A DNA stretch of 64,000 nt from Mycoplana azooxidifex (GTDB lineage Bacteria > Pseudomonadota > Alphaproteobacteria > Rhizobiales > Rhizobiaceae): the NCBI RefSeq assembly GCF_014196765.1, contig NZ_JACIEE010000012.1, forward strand, positions 62,001 to 126,000, read 5' to 3'. Each line of letters begins with the position of its first letter. Position 1 is the stretch's first letter. Below are positions 62,501 to 64,000 of this stretch, in pieces. The notes beneath the pieces are model-generated. The model was not told the origin of the DNA. It searched no databases and saw only the letters and a list, made by a program, of their open reading frames with translations. The position numbers were made by a program, and so were the translations under genes.

Positions 62501-62663
62501 TTTCTTCTCCCCTATTCAGGGTTGAAGAGCATGCTTTCGGGAGAAAGTCGATTCGTTGGCGGTGGAGAGTGTGGCCGGGCATGCATCTAGCGGTCCCGCT
62601 GGGCCAGCTGTCGTTCCAATACGCAGGATTGACGAGCCTTTTTCAGGTTGATGAAATATCGTC

Positions 62664-62717
62664 GTTCTGATGGACCCGAACTTCGAACTACCGGCGGCAA
62701 TGCCGCCGGTTCTTTTT
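62664..62717 (+). ncRNA. candidate small RNA with promoter and intrinsic terminator
   Basis: TTGACG (62629-62634) and TGAAAT (62652-62657), spacing 17, form a good sigma-70 promoter. A perfect terminator follows: ACCGGCGGC (62690-62698), loop AAT, GCCGCCGGT (62702-62710), then TCTTTTTT. No ORF lies between, so a transcript of about 55 nt would be made. This is the only well-formed plus-strand terminator I saw in the 62501-63121 gap, where no coding gene is convincing. Confidence 0.4.
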
Positions 62718-63121
62718 TGGCTAAGGCGGAGGGGCGACAGTCCAGATCGACTTGCGAACTCTCGCCTGCACGATCCTTCCGCTTCCTGAGGGCAAGCCAG
62801 ATCCTGTCACCGGGATTGCTCCAGATAGGTTTAAGAAGCTGAAGAGAGAGTAGGTCTGGTAGTCGCACTGGTGCCCAACCATTCTTGACTCCTCCGGCGC
62901 CATGGCAGGTTGCGCACATGATGCACGATACCACTGCCCGCGACCCCCGTTGTCCGTACTGCCGAGCAAACTAATACGGACCGTCTCCGTTTGGGTCTGA
63001 GGCCCCGACAGTGCGTCCTGCCCGGCTTGTGGTCGGTCGGCGGCGCCGTGTGATTGGCTGGCTGGTGACGAACGGACCGGGTGCAGCACCGCCCGGACAG
63101 GCAAGGTGCAGCACCGCTCAA

Positions 63122-63370
63122 CTACCTCGACGACAGAGGCGTGCTATCATCGACTGCCGACCGCATCCACTTAGGATCCTCGCCAGTGATCCCCTTGATT
63201 GCTTCGCAAATGGAACCATTGAGATTCGTGAGTGCGCGGTAGTCCGCTCTGGATGTAGCAAGGTTGCGACTGGCCTCCATCATCATTTTGTGAAGCGCGG
63301 TAGCGCGGGTGACGAATTCCGCGCGCTCGGCTTCGTACAGGCTTTCTCTGCGGGAGTGGTATCGAGACAT
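63122..63370 (-). CDS. small hypothetical protein, 82 aa
   Basis: MSRYHSRRESLYEAERAEFV followed by a helical segment (RATALHKMMMEASRNLATSR) and TNLNGSICEAIKGITGEDPK. ATG at 63370 follows AAGGAACCTGCCT. Family not recognised; composition suggests a cytoplasmic helical protein. Confidence 0.6.
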   Translation of the reverse strand: MSRYHSRRESLYEAERAEFVTRATALHKMMMEASRNLATSRADYRALTNLNGSICEAIKGITGEDPKWMRSAVDDSTPLSSR

Positions 63371-63556
63371 AGGCAGGTTCCTTCTTGCTTTTGGTGGGGC
63401 CGCACGCCTCCATGGCGTGATGGCATGCCAAGAACAAAAATGGAACATTGAACCAGCGCACAGGGGCGGGTCGGTCAAAAGATTGGCGATGCGCAACGTT
63501 GCTCGTAACCATGAAGCACGCTATCGGTGTGGCGCACAGCAATTATGGGGGCATTT

Positions 63557-64000
63557 ATGGGTGTGGTTTTAAAGGTCGGCGGCGACTACTGGGTCGATAT
63601 GGCCGATCTCAGTATCGATCTGAGCGGCGTCGGCAGCGCGTACATCTCTTCCTTTAGCTCGAAGAAGATCGTCGGCTACGTCGGCGGCGAAAAAGTCACG
63701 ATCAATGGATCGGGCTTCGCGACGGATTCTAACGGATACCTGAAGCCGACCGGGACGATCAAAAGCGTCCAGTTGAGCTACGCTGGCGAGACATCCATGT
63801 CGGTTTCGGGCCTGAACCTCTCGGTCACCGAGCTTGCCGATATTGCGGAATCGGGATCCGAGAAGCAGGCGCTGGCTCTACTCAAGTCTGCCCTGAGCGG
63901 CGACGACAAGATGAGTGGCGGTCGCTATTCCGACGTGCTCTACGGATACAATGGCAATGACACGCTGACCGGAAACGCCAGCCGCGACAAGCTCTACGGC
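63557..64000 (+). CDS. RTX-type calcium-binding repeat protein, N-terminal part (runs off the window)
   Basis: The open frame from ATG 63557 continues to the last base. An N-terminal non-repeat part (VVLKVGGDYWVDMADLSIDL onward) is followed near residue 130 by hemolysin-type repeats: SDVLYGYNGNDTLTGNASRD and then KLYG, the GGxGxD-like nonapeptides that bind calcium. Such proteins are usually exported by type I systems through a C-terminal signal, which is outside the window. An in-frame ATG at 63545 is an alternative start. Confidence 0.75.
   Translation, partial: MGVVLKVGGDYWVDMADLSIDLSGVGSAYISSFSSKKIVGYVGGEKVTINGSGFATDSNGYLKPTGTIKSVQLSYAGETSMSVSGLNLSVTELADIAESGSEKQALALLKSALSGDDKMSGGRYSDVLYGYNGNDTLTGNASRDKLYG

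Noticed and set aside
62587-62934. Minus-strand frame with a CxxCxGxG-like start (CIMCATCHGAGG)
   Set aside because: Possibly a small zinc-ribbon protein, but it has no good start, its second half is low-quality, and it lies antisense to the promoter-terminator unit. Kept as unresolved.
1-64000. CRISPR array or Cas genes linked to the Tn7-like element
   Set aside because: No regularly spaced direct repeats and no Cas-like proteins were found anywhere in the window.

Overview
The window comes from a high-GC alphaproteobacterium, most likely a member of the Rhizobiaceae (Rhizobium, Agrobacterium, Ensifer or a relative). The evidence is gene content: many ABC and tripartite transporters with AraC, GntR and LysR regulators, DUF982, DUF1419, DUF3085 and DUF6894 proteins, OhrR-type MarR control, and EcfG-like promoters. 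Decayed ArdC, mobile mystery protein B, DUF1419 and DUF3085 genes and the IS3 and IS6 remnants suggest a large plasmid, chromid or genomic island. I saw no rRNA, tRNA or CRISPR array.

1-13 kb is a Tn7-like transposon core: a 63-aa leader gene, a first TniQ, a 104-aa protein resembling an isolated TnsB internal domain, then TnsA, TnsB and TnsC overlapping head to tail, and a second TniQ. A palindrome TACGC-N6-GCGTA (one copy imperfect) lies 106-108 bases before the start codons of the 63-aa gene, the 104-aa gene and tnsA. Cargo includes a DUF3800 gene broken by one in-frame stop. Past the probable right end lie remnants of a metallohydrolase and of an AcoR-like activator.

14.3-27.7 kb holds two catabolic and transport blocks. 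The first has an amino-acid-type ABC transporter with DapA-like and AroE-like enzymes, divergent from a UxaA-type dehydratase and a GntR regulator. The second has a ribose-type sugar ABC transporter with a sugar epimerase, divergent from an AraC regulator. 29-33.8 kb is decayed plasmid-type DNA, a patatin-GntP permease pair and an IS3 remnant.

33.9-39.7 kb is a ferric-siderophore uptake set (TonB receptor, binding protein, siderophore-interacting reductase, AraC regulator) between the IS3 and IS6 remnants. No inner-membrane permease or ATPase is present. 40.2-45.6 kb holds a GMC oxidoreductase, an exported alpha/beta hydrolase with a divergent OhrR-type regulator, and an SDR/SnoaL pair divergent from a LysR regulator.

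45.9-53.9 kb is a carboxylate catabolic module: a tartrate/isopropylmalate-type dehydrogenase, a GntR regulator, TctABC, an aldehyde dehydrogenase and a ThDP enzyme. 54-64 kb is a stress-type region of small genes. Five EcfG-like promoters (GGAAC-N17/18-GTT) point into genes there. Three small paralogous genes have ribosome binding sites enclosed in short hairpins. The window ends inside an RTX-type calcium-binding protein gene.
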